This document shows positions 44,856 to 54,435 of a stretch of 64,000 nucleotides of DNA, in pieces. Origin of the DNA: Thermoplasmata archaeon (lineage in GTDB: Archaea > Thermoplasmatota > Thermoplasmata > Thermoplasmatales > Thermoplasmataceae); contig JAKADM010000001.1 of the NCBI GenBank assembly GCA_021820525.1, positions 62,001 through 126,000 on the forward strand, in the 5' to 3' direction. The notes below the pieces were generated by a model. The model was not told where the DNA came from and searched no databases. It saw only the letters and a program-made list of their open reading frames with translations. Within the stretch, counting starts at the first letter, position 1. Every line of letters starts with the position of its first letter. The position numbers and the translations under genes were made by a program.

Positions 44856-45359
44856 TCAGTGGCTGTTCTTTCCCACCCTTCTGTAAAGGATTTGATAAAT
44901 CCCACCCAGGATGATCACAATACCGCCTACCGAACTCATCTCTGAAATGAGGTCCCTTGCCTTGTAATAGGCAATGTGAAAAGTTCCTGAATCTGTTATA
45001 TTTATAATATAAAGATGCAGGGTTTTATCCCAGGATGTGTCATAAAAATGGGAATACAGGAATGTGGTTGCAACGCCGACAATTATCATTATTATGGGGA
45101 AATAAGAAGCAAGGATGTTCAATTTTCCCCGCAAATTGAGGAATTCCAAAATGCCCATGACTATGATAAAGATGCTGAAGACAGTATTCAGAATTAAAAC
45201 ATCATCATTGAATATACCTGCCTTAATCGTCATGGCATAGGGTACTGTTGCAAGCAGCAGGATTCCAATAAGAACATACAGATAGGATATGTATTTCTCA
45301 TCAATCCATTTAACCTCTCCTGTCTGGTTTCTTTCAGTGCTGGAAATGTTCTTTTCCAT
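44856..45359 (-). CDS. Hypothetical membrane protein with four helices (167 aa)
   Basis: After a polar N-terminus of about 25 residues come four hydrophobic segments (YLYVLIGILLLATVPYAM, LNTVFSIFIIVMGILEFL, YFPIIMIIVGVATTFLY and SVGGIVIILGGIYQILY), with an extracytoplasmic loop between the third and fourth containing NITDS. No conserved family motif is evident. It is convergent with the HAD gene and divergent from ileS. Confidence 0.65.
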   Translation of the reverse strand: MEKNISSTERNQTGEVKWIDEKYISYLYVLIGILLLATVPYAMTIKAGIFNDDVLILNTVFSIFIIVMGILEFLNLRGKLNILASYFPIIMIIVGVATTFLYSHFYDTSWDKTLHLYIINITDSGTFHIAYYKARDLISEMSSVGGIVIILGGIYQILYRRVGKNSH

Positions 45360-45567
45360 AAAAAGTTAAATTGCATTCTGCCTTAAAATTAACTTATATA
45401 CCTTCTATATGCCAATGGTTTATATTTAAACCCATATTTTTGATTAGGCATCAGTAACATACTCGAAATGAGGAATTAGATAATCTGGTAAGAAAACATG
45501 ATTCATATGGGGAAATCAAACAATGGACAAATTTTTAAAACAATAGATATTAAGGGAAGGATCAGGT

Positions 45568-48500
45568 ATGTCTTTTGAATTAATTCCACAGGGCAAGAAA
45601 ATTAAGGATTTCGCAGATGAAATAGCAAAATACTGGGATGAGAATGATGTATTCCGTAAGGTCTCTGATTTACGGAAGGACGGGAAGGAATTCATATTCC
45701 TTGAAGGTCCCCCAACAGCAAATGGACGCCCCCATGTGGGCCATGCCCTCACAAGGACAATAAAAGACACTGCCCTGAGATACAGAACAATGCAGGGGTA
45801 CAGAATACTCAGAAGGGATGCGGGCTGGGACTGCCATGGCCTGCCTGTGGAACTGGAGGCGGAAAAGCATTTCGGTTTTAAGCACAAATCGGAAATAGAA
45901 GAATTCGGCATAGACAAATTCAATGAATATTGTAAGGAAAGCGTTTTCCGTTACATAGATGAATGGCACGAAATGGACAGAAGGCTTGGTTTCTGGATAA
46001 ACCAGGAGAGTGCCTATGTTACCCTGAGAGATGATTATATAGAAAGCGAATGGTGGGCCATGAAGACTCTTTTCCAGAAGGGAGACCTGTATAAGGATTA
46101 CAGAATATCACCCTATTGCCCAAGGTGCGAAACAACCCTGAGTTCACACGAGCTTGCTCAGGGGTACAAAGATGTGAAGGATACATCCATATATGCTAAA
46201 TTTAAGATTATAAATGAAAACAGATATGCTGTTGCATGGACAACAACGCCATGGACACTTCCATCAAATATGCTTCTTGCAGTAAATGAAAATGTTGCCT
46301 ATGCAGATGTGCAGTATGAGGATGAAATCCTCATAATGGCAGAGGCTCTGGTAAAAAAGGTTCTCAGGGAAAATTACAAAATTATAAGGACTTACAGCGG
46401 GAAGGAGTTGCTCGGAAAGCGTTATGAGAGGCCCATAGATTTTATTCCGGTTCCAGAAAACGCATGTAAAATAGTGCATGGAGATCATGTCAATCTGGAA
46501 GAAGGTACTGGAATAGTTCATACAGCTCCGGCCTTTGGTTCAGACGACTTTGAACTGGGGAAGAGAGAGGGGCTTTCCATAATCAATCCCGTGGATTTCC
46601 AGGGAAAATTTAACAATAAGGCCCTTCCCTGGTATGGGAAATTCGTGAAAGATGCTGATATAGATATTGTGAAATTCCTTAAGGAGAGGAAACTTGCCCT
46701 GAGAAGTGAAAAATATGAGCATTCATATCCATTCTGTTACAGGTGCGACACTCCCCTTCTCTATTATCCCATAGACGCATGGTTTGTGAGGGCATCAGCA
46801 TACAGGGAAAAACTTGTGGAAAATAATGGGAAAATAAACTGGATACCATCACACCTCAAGGAGGGGAGGTTTGGTAATTTCATAGAGGAGGCAAAGGACT
46901 GGAATCTATCAAGGAACAGGTACTGGGGAACTCCCTTACCGGTATGGACATGCAGGTGCGGCCATATGGAGGCCATGGGGTCGATCCAGGAATTAATGGA
47001 AAGATCAGGCATGGAAAGGCCAAAGGATCTCCACAGACCCTATGTTGATAATATAACAATGAAATGCCCCGACTGTGGAGGGAAGATGGAGAGGGAACCC
47101 TTTGTAATAGACACATGGTTTGATTCCGGCAGTTCAACCTATGCCGCAATACACTATCCGTTCAACGGAAACAAAAAGCCTGAGCTGCCTGTTTCCTTCA
47201 TAACTGAAGCCATTGACCAGACCAGAGGATGGTTCTATGTCCTTCATGTTTTATCAACCATGCTTTTCCAGACAAACGCATATTCCAATGTATTCTGCGC
47301 AGAGTTCATTTTAGACGCTGAAGGGAAGAAGATGAGCAAGAGCAGGGGAAACGGTGTCCTTGCAATGAAAATGATGGATGATTTTGGCCCTGATGCATCC
47401 AGGCTTTTCTTCTATTCCTCGGCACCATGGAAGCCAAAACCACTCATAGAGAAGGTAGTGAGGGAAAACGAAATAAAGATACTGGGAACATTCCTGAACA
47501 TATACAACTTCTTCGCATCCAATGGAAATCTTGACGGCTACAGTTTTAATGGATTGAAGAAAAGCAATAATCTCCTTGACATATGGCTTGTATCAAGGGT
47601 AAATTCAACGGTTCAAGAGTGTACAAAGTCCATGGATGCATACGAATTCCATGAAGCCCAGAGGCACATATCAGAACTCATAGACGATGTATCCAACTTC
47701 TATCTGAGATTATCAAGAAGAAGATTCTGGGATTCCTCTTCAAAGGATAAGGAGGAGGCATATTCCACCCTATTTTACGCAATGGACATAATTCTAAGGC
47801 TTCTTGCCCCCATAGCCCCATTTACATCGGAATATCTCTACAGAAAGATGCATCCAGATCAGCTCAGTGTACACGCATCATCTTACCCTGTGGCTGATAA
47901 GAGCCTTATGGATGAGAATACAGAGGCAAGGATAGGGATGGCAAGGAACGTGCTTGAACTTACCAGAAGGGCCAGGCAGAATGGAGGAATAAAGGGCAGG
48001 CAGCCGGTAAGGGAGATCCTTGTGCATTCTGAAAAAATTTCAGAATCTGACCTTGAGCCTGTAAGGGAGGAGATGAATGCCAGGAAGATAAAAATAATAG
48101 GAGAATCAGAGAAACCGGAAAGGACTGTCATAAAGGTTGTCAATTCAAAGGCGGCCCCAATACTCAAAGGAAAGATGCCTGAGTTCCTCAAATTCATAGA
48201 GGAGCTGAACAGTTCCAATCAGGTACAGAGAATGAAGAATGCGGGCATATCCTTTGAGGGCATGGAAATACCATCCGATGCCCTTCAGTTTGTAACTGAA
48301 CCGGAAAAGGGATATGTGAGGGAAGAGGAGAATTCAGTTTCACTTTTCCTCAACACAGAAATAGACAGTGAATTGGAACTTGAGGGTTTGAGCAGGGAGA
48401 TAATCAGAAGGATTCAGGTAATGAGGAAGGAGATGAATCTTGATTATGATGCAAGCATAAATCTTGCCATACATGGAAACGAGAAGATAAGGGATGCAGT

Positions 48501-48627
48501 GGAAAAATACAGGAACAAGATCATGGCAGAGACTCTTTGCTCAACACTTAACGTTTTTGTGGACAATAATACGCAGGGGAGAATGTGGGAGGTAGAGGAC
48601 CAGAAGATATACCTTGAATTCCTCTGA
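45568..48627 (+). CDS. ileS: Isoleucyl-tRNA synthetase
   Basis: A 1019-residue class I synthetase: GPPTANGRPHVGHA (HVGH at 56-59), the GWDCHGLPVE segment, a CP1 editing domain with WTTTPWTLPSN, and KMSKSRGN (KMSKS at 588-592). The C-terminal anticodon-binding region lacks a zinc-finger tail of the bacterial type, so it is archaeal/eukaryotic-like. Length is normal. A GGATCAGG stretch sits directly before the ATG. It is convergent with thiL, with only 5 nt between the stops. Confidence 0.97.
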   Translation: MSFELIPQGKKIKDFADEIAKYWDENDVFRKVSDLRKDGKEFIFLEGPPTANGRPHVGHALTRTIKDTALRYRTMQGYRILRRDAGWDCHGLPVELEAEKHFGFKHKSEIEEFGIDKFNEYCKESVFRYIDEWHEMDRRLGFWINQESAYVTLRDDYIESEWWAMKTLFQKGDLYKDYRISPYCPRCETTLSSHELAQGYKDVKDTSIYAKFKIINENRYAVAWTTTPWTLPSNMLLAVNENVAYADVQYEDEILIMAEALVKKVLRENYKIIRTYSGKELLGKRYERPIDFIPVPENACKIVHGDHVNLEEGTGIVHTAPAFGSDDFELGKREGLSIINPVDFQGKFNNKALPWYGKFVKDADIDIVKFLKERKLALRSEKYEHSYPFCYRCDTPLLYYPIDAWFVRASAYREKLVENNGKINWIPSHLKEGRFGNFIEEAKDWNLSRNRYWGTPLPVWTCRCGHMEAMGSIQELMERSGMERPKDLHRPYVDNITMKCPDCGGKMEREPFVIDTWFDSGSSTYAAIHYPFNGNKKPELPVSFITEAIDQTRGWFYVLHVLSTMLFQTNAYSNVFCAEFILDAEGKKMSKSRGNGVLAMKMMDDFGPDASRLFFYSSAPWKPKPLIEKVVRENEIKILGTFLNIYNFFASNGNLDGYSFNGLKKSNNLLDIWLVSRVNSTVQECTKSMDAYEFHEAQRHISELIDDVSNFYLRLSRRRFWDSSSKDKEEAYSTLFYAMDIILRLLAPIAPFTSEYLYRKMHPDQLSVHASSYPVADKSLMDENTEARIGMARNVLELTRRARQNGGIKGRQPVREILVHSEKISESDLEPVREEMNARKIKIIGESEKPERTVIKVVNSKAAPILKGKMPEFLKFIEELNSSNQVQRMKNAGISFEGMEIPSDALQFVTEPEKGYVREEENSVSLFLNTEIDSELELEGLSREIIRRIQVMRKEMNLDYDASINLAIHGNEKIRDAVEKYRNKIMAETLCSTLNVFVDNNTQGRMWEVEDQKIYLEFL

Positions 48628-48632
48628 AATTT

Positions 48633-49577
48633 TTATTTAAAATGCTCCCAGCCCTTTCCCTCTATTTTCAGCCAGTTTTCCCCATTGAATATCATGTTAT
48701 CCCCTTTCCACACATCCCCTATATAGCTTACGCTGATTCCAAGTTCTCGCATTTTTTGTGAAAAGCTGCTGAAATTTTCATTTTCAATCGTAAACAGGAG
48801 TTCATAATCTCCCCCTATGTTGCATCCCACCTCTGTCTGGGAAATTCCATACCTTTCAGAGACATTCTTAACAGAGGCATCAAAGGGCAGTTCTGATTCC
48901 ACTATTCTGAATCCAAGGCCATAATCGTTTTTCATCTGGCTTAGGCATCCGAAAAGGCCATCAGACATGTCCATCATGAACATTCCACCGTTTTCGCCTA
49001 TGGACATGGCCTCCCTGATCCTTGGTTCTATATTGATTATATTAAATCCGCTTTCATCCATATTTACGCCATTTACATAGTCAAGGTAAGAGGCTCCAAC
49101 CCTCCCAATTTCGTTTGTCACGCAAACAATCTGGCCTTCACCTATTCTTCTTCTGAACATTGTTCTCTCTTCCATTCCTGTCCCAAGGCAGAAGCCAGAG
49201 AATGATGTGGATTTGCCGGGTTTTGTGTCCCCTCCTATATATTCAGTTTCATATTTTTTCAAGACATCCCCAATACCCTTTGAGAAATCATCCACATAAT
49301 CATCGTCAAGTTCCGGTCCAAGTACAAACGCGGCCATGAATGAAAGGGGCTTTGCACCCATTGCAGCAATATCCGACAGGTTTACAGATGCAAAGAATCT
49401 GCCCGCATCATAGGGTTTAACACCATCAGGTATGTGAGTTTCCGGTGTTATGGAATCGGTTGTAGTGAAAATGTACTTTTCATTAACAACTGTCCAGGAA
49501 CAGTCATCTGGATATTCACTCACCTTTCCATTTTTCATAATATTTTTGATAATCTTTCTTTCGTCCTTCAGGCTCAT
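48633..49577 (-). CDS. thiL: Thiamine-monophosphate kinase ThiL
   Basis: A 314-residue AIR-synthase-fold kinase: TTTDSITPETHIPDGV (Mg-binding Asp), NLSDIAAMGAKP, YIGGDTKPG, MMDMSDGLFG and GGDYELLFTI are the standard ThiL motifs. It converts thiamine phosphate to thiamine diphosphate. It directly abuts the RaSEA gene upstream (stop at 49578, start at 49577), so the two are co-transcribed. Together with the YkoE-like ECF system it suggests that the cell completes or salvages thiamine. Confidence 0.92.
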   Translation of the reverse strand: MSLKDERKIIKNIMKNGKVSEYPDDCSWTVVNEKYIFTTTDSITPETHIPDGVKPYDAGRFFASVNLSDIAAMGAKPLSFMAAFVLGPELDDDYVDDFSKGIGDVLKKYETEYIGGDTKPGKSTSFSGFCLGTGMEERTMFRRRIGEGQIVCVTNEIGRVGASYLDYVNGVNMDESGFNIINIEPRIREAMSIGENGGMFMMDMSDGLFGCLSQMKNDYGLGFRIVESELPFDASVKNVSERYGISQTEVGCNIGGDYELLFTIENENFSSFSQKMRELGISVSYIGDVWKGDNMIFNGENWLKIEGKGWEHFK

Positions 49578-50636
49578 CTAAATACTCACCGCTCCGCCTG
49601 ATATTTTTCTGATGAAAGAATCCAGGTCGTAGGGTACAGGAAGTGAAGATTCCGCTGAGATGTAAGTTTCATATGATCTTCTGTCTGATATATCGTAATA
49701 TTCCCGGAGTTTATTGAAATCTTGATTCAGTGAGGCATGGAAGATAAGTTTGAGAAGTTCAGGGTCCTTTTTATCATTGTGAGAACCTCTCTCGCTATTT
49801 CCACCGGTTGGATAACTTAAAACTTCGGTCGGGGCATCCACAGTATTCAGAAGCACTCTGGCAACGCTCCAGAGCCATGGAGGACGATAATGCCCCCTTT
49901 TCCAGAGCTTCTCCACAAGGGTGTTTTTCTGTATATTCATGGGATTTACGGATACATCGCTGGAGTATGGAGCACAGTCATATACAGATTTTATTGCGTC
50001 CTGCACAGCATTTTCCTCGTTTATAAAGGGCGGCTTTAGCAAAAGGTACGATCTCAATTCAAGGTCATTTTTTGAAACTACCTTCGCAGCATCCACGAAT
50101 TTCTTGAAATTAGTCCCCTTGTTGACACTGTCCCTTATTATTTTATCATTTGTTGATTCCACTCCTATGGCAATCCTCACATCCATTGATGAATCCCGAA
50201 GCCTTTCCATATTTTCTTGCGTTATGAATTCAGTTCTTGATTCCACAAGAAGTTTATCTACCTTCGTGGATACTTTATCTACAAAATAGTTAAAGGCCCT
50301 TTCCGGAACCTCCCTTCTGTCAAGGAAGCTCCCGGAGGTAAATACCTTTAAAACTTTCTGTCCACTCAGAAAGTCCATAAGCCTGTCCACCTGATTCATA
50401 AGATTTTCATCGGAAACATTTGCATTTACGTCATTAAAATAACCGCACATTGAGCACGACGTAAAATCGTACCATGCACATCCTCTGGTCCTGAAAATAA
50501 CAACAGCCGTGTCCTCAGGATATCCTCTTAACCTGTCCAGTTCCGTCCACATTGAAACCGGACTGTTCCTGTCTGTATCCCTCTCCCTGGATGGCATCAG
50601 TCTCTTTACCTGAACTGCAAGGTCCCTGTTTATCAT
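49578..50636 (-). CDS. Radical SAM enzyme RaSEA for archaeosine biosynthesis
   Basis: A 352-residue protein with the unusual iron-sulfur cluster motif CAWYDFTSCSMCGYFND (C-x8-C-x2-C), GSFLDRREVP, LLVESRTEF and IAIGVESTNDKIIRDSVNKG, matching the archaeal TIGR01210/RaSEA family. With ArcS, which attaches lysine to preQ0 at tRNA position 15, RaSEA converts the adduct to archaeosine. ArcS is not in this window. The family is archaeal, which supports the taxonomic call. Confidence 0.88.
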   Translation of the reverse strand: MINRDLAVQVKRLMPSRERDTDRNSPVSMWTELDRLRGYPEDTAVVIFRTRGCAWYDFTSCSMCGYFNDVNANVSDENLMNQVDRLMDFLSGQKVLKVFTSGSFLDRREVPERAFNYFVDKVSTKVDKLLVESRTEFITQENMERLRDSSMDVRIAIGVESTNDKIIRDSVNKGTNFKKFVDAAKVVSKNDLELRSYLLLKPPFINEENAVQDAIKSVYDCAPYSSDVSVNPMNIQKNTLVEKLWKRGHYRPPWLWSVARVLLNTVDAPTEVLSYPTGGNSERGSHNDKKDPELLKLIFHASLNQDFNKLREYYDISDRRSYETYISAESSLPVPYDLDSFIRKISGGAVSI

Positions 50637-50712
50637 TTAACTCCAGATGTCTGGCATTGTCTTAATACTTGTTAAAAATTATAGGGTGAATTTAAAGTTT
50701 TTTTAGAAATAT

Positions 50713-51045
50713 TTATACTTCTACTTCTATGAACCCGTTGTTCTCCCTTACATTGAACTTCCTCAACCCAAGTTTGTCCATGGGACTGTTTGGTGCAACA
50801 GAGGGCGGGTTAACCATATGGCCATTTTCAAGATTGAATACTGCATTGTGGCAGGGGCATTTTACCTCATTTTTTGAGGAATCATACTCACCAAGGATGC
50901 ATTTTGCATGGCTGCATACTCCGTCCATTGCCTCAAGCCCCTTCTGTGTCTTCACAAACAATACTACATTTTCACCAACTTTTGCAGTTATGTGGTTTCC
51001 TCCATTTTCGAGCGCCTTTAATCCAACAACTTTTTGCCACGCCAT
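50713..51045 (-). CDS. Rieske [2Fe-2S] ferredoxin-like protein
   Basis: A 110-residue soluble Rieske protein with CSHAKC (Cys 44, His 46) and CPCHNAVF (Cys 63, His 66) as cluster ligands, plus Cys 49 and Cys 65 that could form the stabilising disulfide of high-potential Rieske proteins. No membrane anchor is present, so it is a ferredoxin rather than a bc1-type subunit. It stands alone; the redox partner is unknown. Confidence 0.9.
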   Translation of the reverse strand: MAWQKVVGLKALENGGNHITAKVGENVVLFVKTQKGLEAMDGVCSHAKCILGEYDSSKNEVKCPCHNAVFNLENGHMVNPPSVAPNSPMDKLGLRKFNVRENNGFIEVEV

Positions 51046-51236
51046 AGGTCAATATGATTTAAAAATATTAAAGCATTGGGAATCTTCAAAAGGAAAAGGT
51101 TAAGACTTTGCCAATGAATATGATAATCCAGTTTAAAATTAAGGTATTAGTTGTAAAAACAGGGAGAATTGAATATGTACAGGACATTTGGCTAAAACTT
51201 TTTATACCTCCATAATTTTTCTTATTGAGGTGAACT

Positions 51237-51308
51237 ATGTTATTCACAGTCCGCATGAAGGATTACGACGACGATGATGATGACATGGATGACGACGACG
51301 ATAACTGA
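51237..51308 (+). CDS. Asp-rich microprotein (23 aa)
   Basis: A 23-codon frame, MLFTVRMKDYDDDD.., in which 12 residues are Asp. GAGGTGA lies 3 nt before the ATG, one of the strongest SD sequences in the window, and a TATA-like TTTTTATACC lies about 30 nt upstream. It ends 4 nt before the GTG start of the Lhr helicase gene. It may be an independent acidic microprotein or a leader peptide that couples translation of the helicase. No homologue is known to me. Confidence 0.55.
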   Translation: MLFTVRMKDYDDDDDDMDDDDDN

Positions 51309-51312
51309 ATAA

Positions 51313-54042
51313 GTGGAAAAGATGAAAAAAAACAAATATTTTTCAGAATTTTTTACACCTGATTTTGTACGTTTTGTGGAACAGCAGGGTTTTGAGGAAT
51401 TAACAGAAGCTCAGGAAAAATTTATTCCTGTGGTTCGATCGGGAAAAAATGCTGTTCTCATATCACCCACTGGAAGTGGCAAGACTGAAGCAGCAATGTT
51501 TCCCCTGCTTGACAGAATCAGATCAGAGGATTTGCCGCCCATAAGCTGCATTTTTATAACACCCTTAAGAGCCTTAAACAGAGATATGCTGGGCAGGTTG
51601 AAGGGATATGGAGAAATGCTTGGAATAAAGGTGCAGGTGAGGCACAGTGATATATCTGAAACAGAAAGACGGGAAATAAGGGACCGGCCTGCACCCATAC
51701 TCATAACAACCCCTGAATCCTTACAGATTTTGATAAACTCCAGGAAGATTGGCAATTATTTAAAAAATGTAAAGTTCGTGATTGTCGATGAACTTCACGA
51801 AATGGCCCAGAATGAGAGGGGCACCCAGCTTTCCCTGGGACTGGAAAGGTTGAAGGAAATAGCTGGAAATTTTCAAAGGATTGGCCTTTCCGCCACAGTG
51901 GGAAATCCGGAAGAAATAGGGCAATTCCTTTCTCCCAAAGATCCCGTGGAAATTGTACACACAAGCCTGATCAAATCCATGGATTTCAAAATAAGAATAC
52001 CTGAAAGGGCTCCTGAGGAGGTAGCAAATAAAATGGGTTGCGATCCCGATTATGCAGGCGCAATTAAACTTATTCACGATCTGATTATGGAGCACAGGGG
52101 AACACTTGTTTTTGTGAACACCAGAAGTGTGGCAGAGGATATTTCTTTCAGATTATCACTTTATTACGGTGAACTGCCCGTAATGGTCCATCATGGATCC
52201 CTCTCGAGGGATATCAGGGAAGAGGCTGAAAAAAAGTTCAAGGCGTCAGAAATCAGAGGGTTAATATGCACATCTTCCCTTGAACTTGGAATAGATATTG
52301 GATCCGCTGATCTTGTGATCCAATTCAATTCACCCAGGCAGATAAACAAGTTAATCCAGAGGATAGGAAGATCGGGGCACTGGATAGGGAGCGTATCAAA
52401 GGGAATAATATTGTGCAGTGATATAATTGAACTGGAAGAGGCAAATGCCATTGTAAACCAGATTCAGGAAGGTATACTGGAACCGGTGATCATAAGGGAA
52501 AAATCCATGGCAACACTGGCAAACCAGATAATTTTGAGAGTACACCAGATGAGGAAATTCAATGCAGATGAATTCTATCAAATAATAATAGGAGCATATC
52601 CCTTTAGGAATCTGTCGCTGGAAGAGTATATGGATGTACTTAACTTCCTAAACGATTCAAGGAAGATTCATGTTAATGATAACATTGTTACACCAGGATA
52701 TGGAACACTGGACTATTTTATTGGAAATATTTCCATGATACCCAGTGAAAAAAATTACAGGGTTATTGATATAATAAACAAGAGATTTGTAGGCACTCTT
52801 GACGAAAGATATGTGCTCAGTGAAATTGAACCGGGTTCATATTTCGTCATAAGGGGTTCAACATGGAGAACAGTAAGAATGGATGAGGAAAAGATATTTG
52901 TTGAGCCTTTCAGGACGGCAGCACTTACCCCAAAATGGACAGGTGAGGATATACCTGTTCTCCCCGATGTTACCCAGAGAGTATCCATCAACCGATCCAG
53001 TGGAGTCATAGGGGATCATGTTGAATCTGAGTCAGCAAAAAAACTTAAGGAGTGGTATGAAAACGATCTTGGATTATCTGACAGGATAATTGTTGAGTCA
53101 AAGGGAAACGAGATCATAATACAGATTCTTTTGGGTACAAAGGCTAACTTTGCCCTGTCTGAAATTATTGCATCCATAATATCATCAGTAACTGGGGAAA
53201 GTGTGGAAACAGACTATTCACCCTATCATATATATTTAAGATCTTCAATGAGAATAGGCCCGGAGGAGATTGTAAAGACAATTAAAAGCTTGAAAGAGAG
53301 GGATGTTGAGGTCATAATTGAAAATACCGCAAGAAGATCCAGGTTCTTTAATGGCGTTTTTCTATATGAAGCCAGAAAATTTGGAATTATAAGAAAGGAT
53401 GCAGATATGTCCAGAATAAGAATGGAGAAGATCATAGACTCCTATAGAAATACCATTCTCTATAAGGATTCAGTCAGAAAGATGATGTACGATTATATGG
53501 ATATGGGCCAGTTAAAAGATTTTATCCAATCCATGGATAATATTAGATTCATCCCGAAAAAGGGTTTTTCAAACGGGACAGAATCTTTCCTTACCCATTA
53601 TTCCGAGAGGATAAGCCCACTTAAGCCCACGATGGCTATTGTGGAATCCATCAGGGAAAGACTGCTGAATGAGGAAATTACCCTGATCTGTACAAAATGC
53701 TTCTGGACGCACACGGAAAAGGTCAAGGATATAAATGTTTTAAAATGCAGGGAATGTGGGGGAACTCTTCTGGCTGCTGTATCCCCTTACAGCAAGGATG
53801 AGATTATAAAGGCAATACAGAAGGACAAACTGACACAGAAGGAAAAAAATGCACTGTCAAAATCTGCCCACCTTGTGAGGGAGAGGGGAAAGGTTGCACT
53901 TATGGTTCTGGCGGGAAGGGGCATAGGTCCAGAAACTGCATCCAGGCTTCTCTCTGTGAGATACCTGAACGACTCTGACCTTATTCAGGAAATAATAAGA
54001 TCGGAGAATGAATTTTCAAAGAACAGGAGGTACTGGAGCTGA
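51313..54042 (+). CDS. lhr: Lhr-family superfamily 2 DNA helicase
   Basis: A 909-residue Lhr-type helicase: the Q-motif region LTEAQEKFIP, Walker A SPTGSGKTEAA, DELHEMAQNERG (DELH box), SATVGNP, the second RecA domain with VFVNTRSVAED, CTSSLELGIDIGSADLVIQ, and motif VI QRIGRSGHWIG. A winged-helix and Lhr-specific core follow. The C-terminus adds a zinc ribbon (CTKCFWTHTEKV..LKCRECGG) and a helical tail. Lhr acts in DNA repair and replication-coupled recombination. GTG 51313 is used; ATG 51322 is a near alternative. It is followed by a Toprim gene. Confidence 0.92.
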   Translation: MEKMKKNKYFSEFFTPDFVRFVEQQGFEELTEAQEKFIPVVRSGKNAVLISPTGSGKTEAAMFPLLDRIRSEDLPPISCIFITPLRALNRDMLGRLKGYGEMLGIKVQVRHSDISETERREIRDRPAPILITTPESLQILINSRKIGNYLKNVKFVIVDELHEMAQNERGTQLSLGLERLKEIAGNFQRIGLSATVGNPEEIGQFLSPKDPVEIVHTSLIKSMDFKIRIPERAPEEVANKMGCDPDYAGAIKLIHDLIMEHRGTLVFVNTRSVAEDISFRLSLYYGELPVMVHHGSLSRDIREEAEKKFKASEIRGLICTSSLELGIDIGSADLVIQFNSPRQINKLIQRIGRSGHWIGSVSKGIILCSDIIELEEANAIVNQIQEGILEPVIIREKSMATLANQIILRVHQMRKFNADEFYQIIIGAYPFRNLSLEEYMDVLNFLNDSRKIHVNDNIVTPGYGTLDYFIGNISMIPSEKNYRVIDIINKRFVGTLDERYVLSEIEPGSYFVIRGSTWRTVRMDEEKIFVEPFRTAALTPKWTGEDIPVLPDVTQRVSINRSSGVIGDHVESESAKKLKEWYENDLGLSDRIIVESKGNEIIIQILLGTKANFALSEIIASIISSVTGESVETDYSPYHIYLRSSMRIGPEEIVKTIKSLKERDVEVIIENTARRSRFFNGVFLYEARKFGIIRKDADMSRIRMEKIIDSYRNTILYKDSVRKMMYDYMDMGQLKDFIQSMDNIRFIPKKGFSNGTESFLTHYSERISPLKPTMAIVESIRERLLNEEITLICTKCFWTHTEKVKDINVLKCRECGGTLLAAVSPYSKDEIIKAIQKDKLTQKEKNALSKSAHLVRERGKVALMVLAGRGIGPETASRLLSVRYLNDSDLIQEIIRSENEFSKNRRYWS

Positions 54043-54077
54043 AGGGATGGAAGCTTGCATCTATTATAGAGAACGAA

Positions 54078-54434
54078 ATGGAGAAAAATCTGGAAAAACC
54101 CATAATAGTGGAGGGGAATCATGATGTTGCCGCCCTGAGGAGCATAGGCTTTAAGGGGGAAATAATAAAGTTGAATGACGGAAACAGGATTGATGACTTC
54201 TGCATGAAAATATCATCCATGTACAGGGAAGTTATACTTCTTACCGATTTTGACAGAAAGGGAAAGGATCTGAAGAAGAGACTGGAAACCACTCTTTTAT
54301 ATGATGGATGCCTTGTTGACACCTATCTATGGAGGAGCATAACAGGCTTTAGTCTGAAAAGTGTGGAGGATATACCATACTTTTACAGCACACTGAAAGA
54401 GAATCTTGAAGGTAAAAACCGAAAAATGATCTAA
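54078..54434 (+). CDS. Toprim-domain protein (118 aa)
   Basis: A single Toprim domain: PIIVEGNHDVAALRSIGF with the catalytic Glu, and VILLTDFDRKGKDL with the DxD metal site. Similar small archaeal proteins resemble DnaG-type or RNase M5-like Toprim folds and often lie near replication or repair genes. It is 35 nt behind the Lhr gene, and a protein-like extension upstream (LKGWKLASIIENE) without a start codon suggests the true start could be a rare codon. Possible partners in a DNA transaction; the function is unproven. Confidence 0.8.
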   Translation: MEKNLEKPIIVEGNHDVAALRSIGFKGEIIKLNDGNRIDDFCMKISSMYREVILLTDFDRKGKDLKKRLETTLLYDGCLVDTYLWRSITGFSLKSVEDIPYFYSTLKENLEGKNRKMI

Positions 54435-54435
54435 A

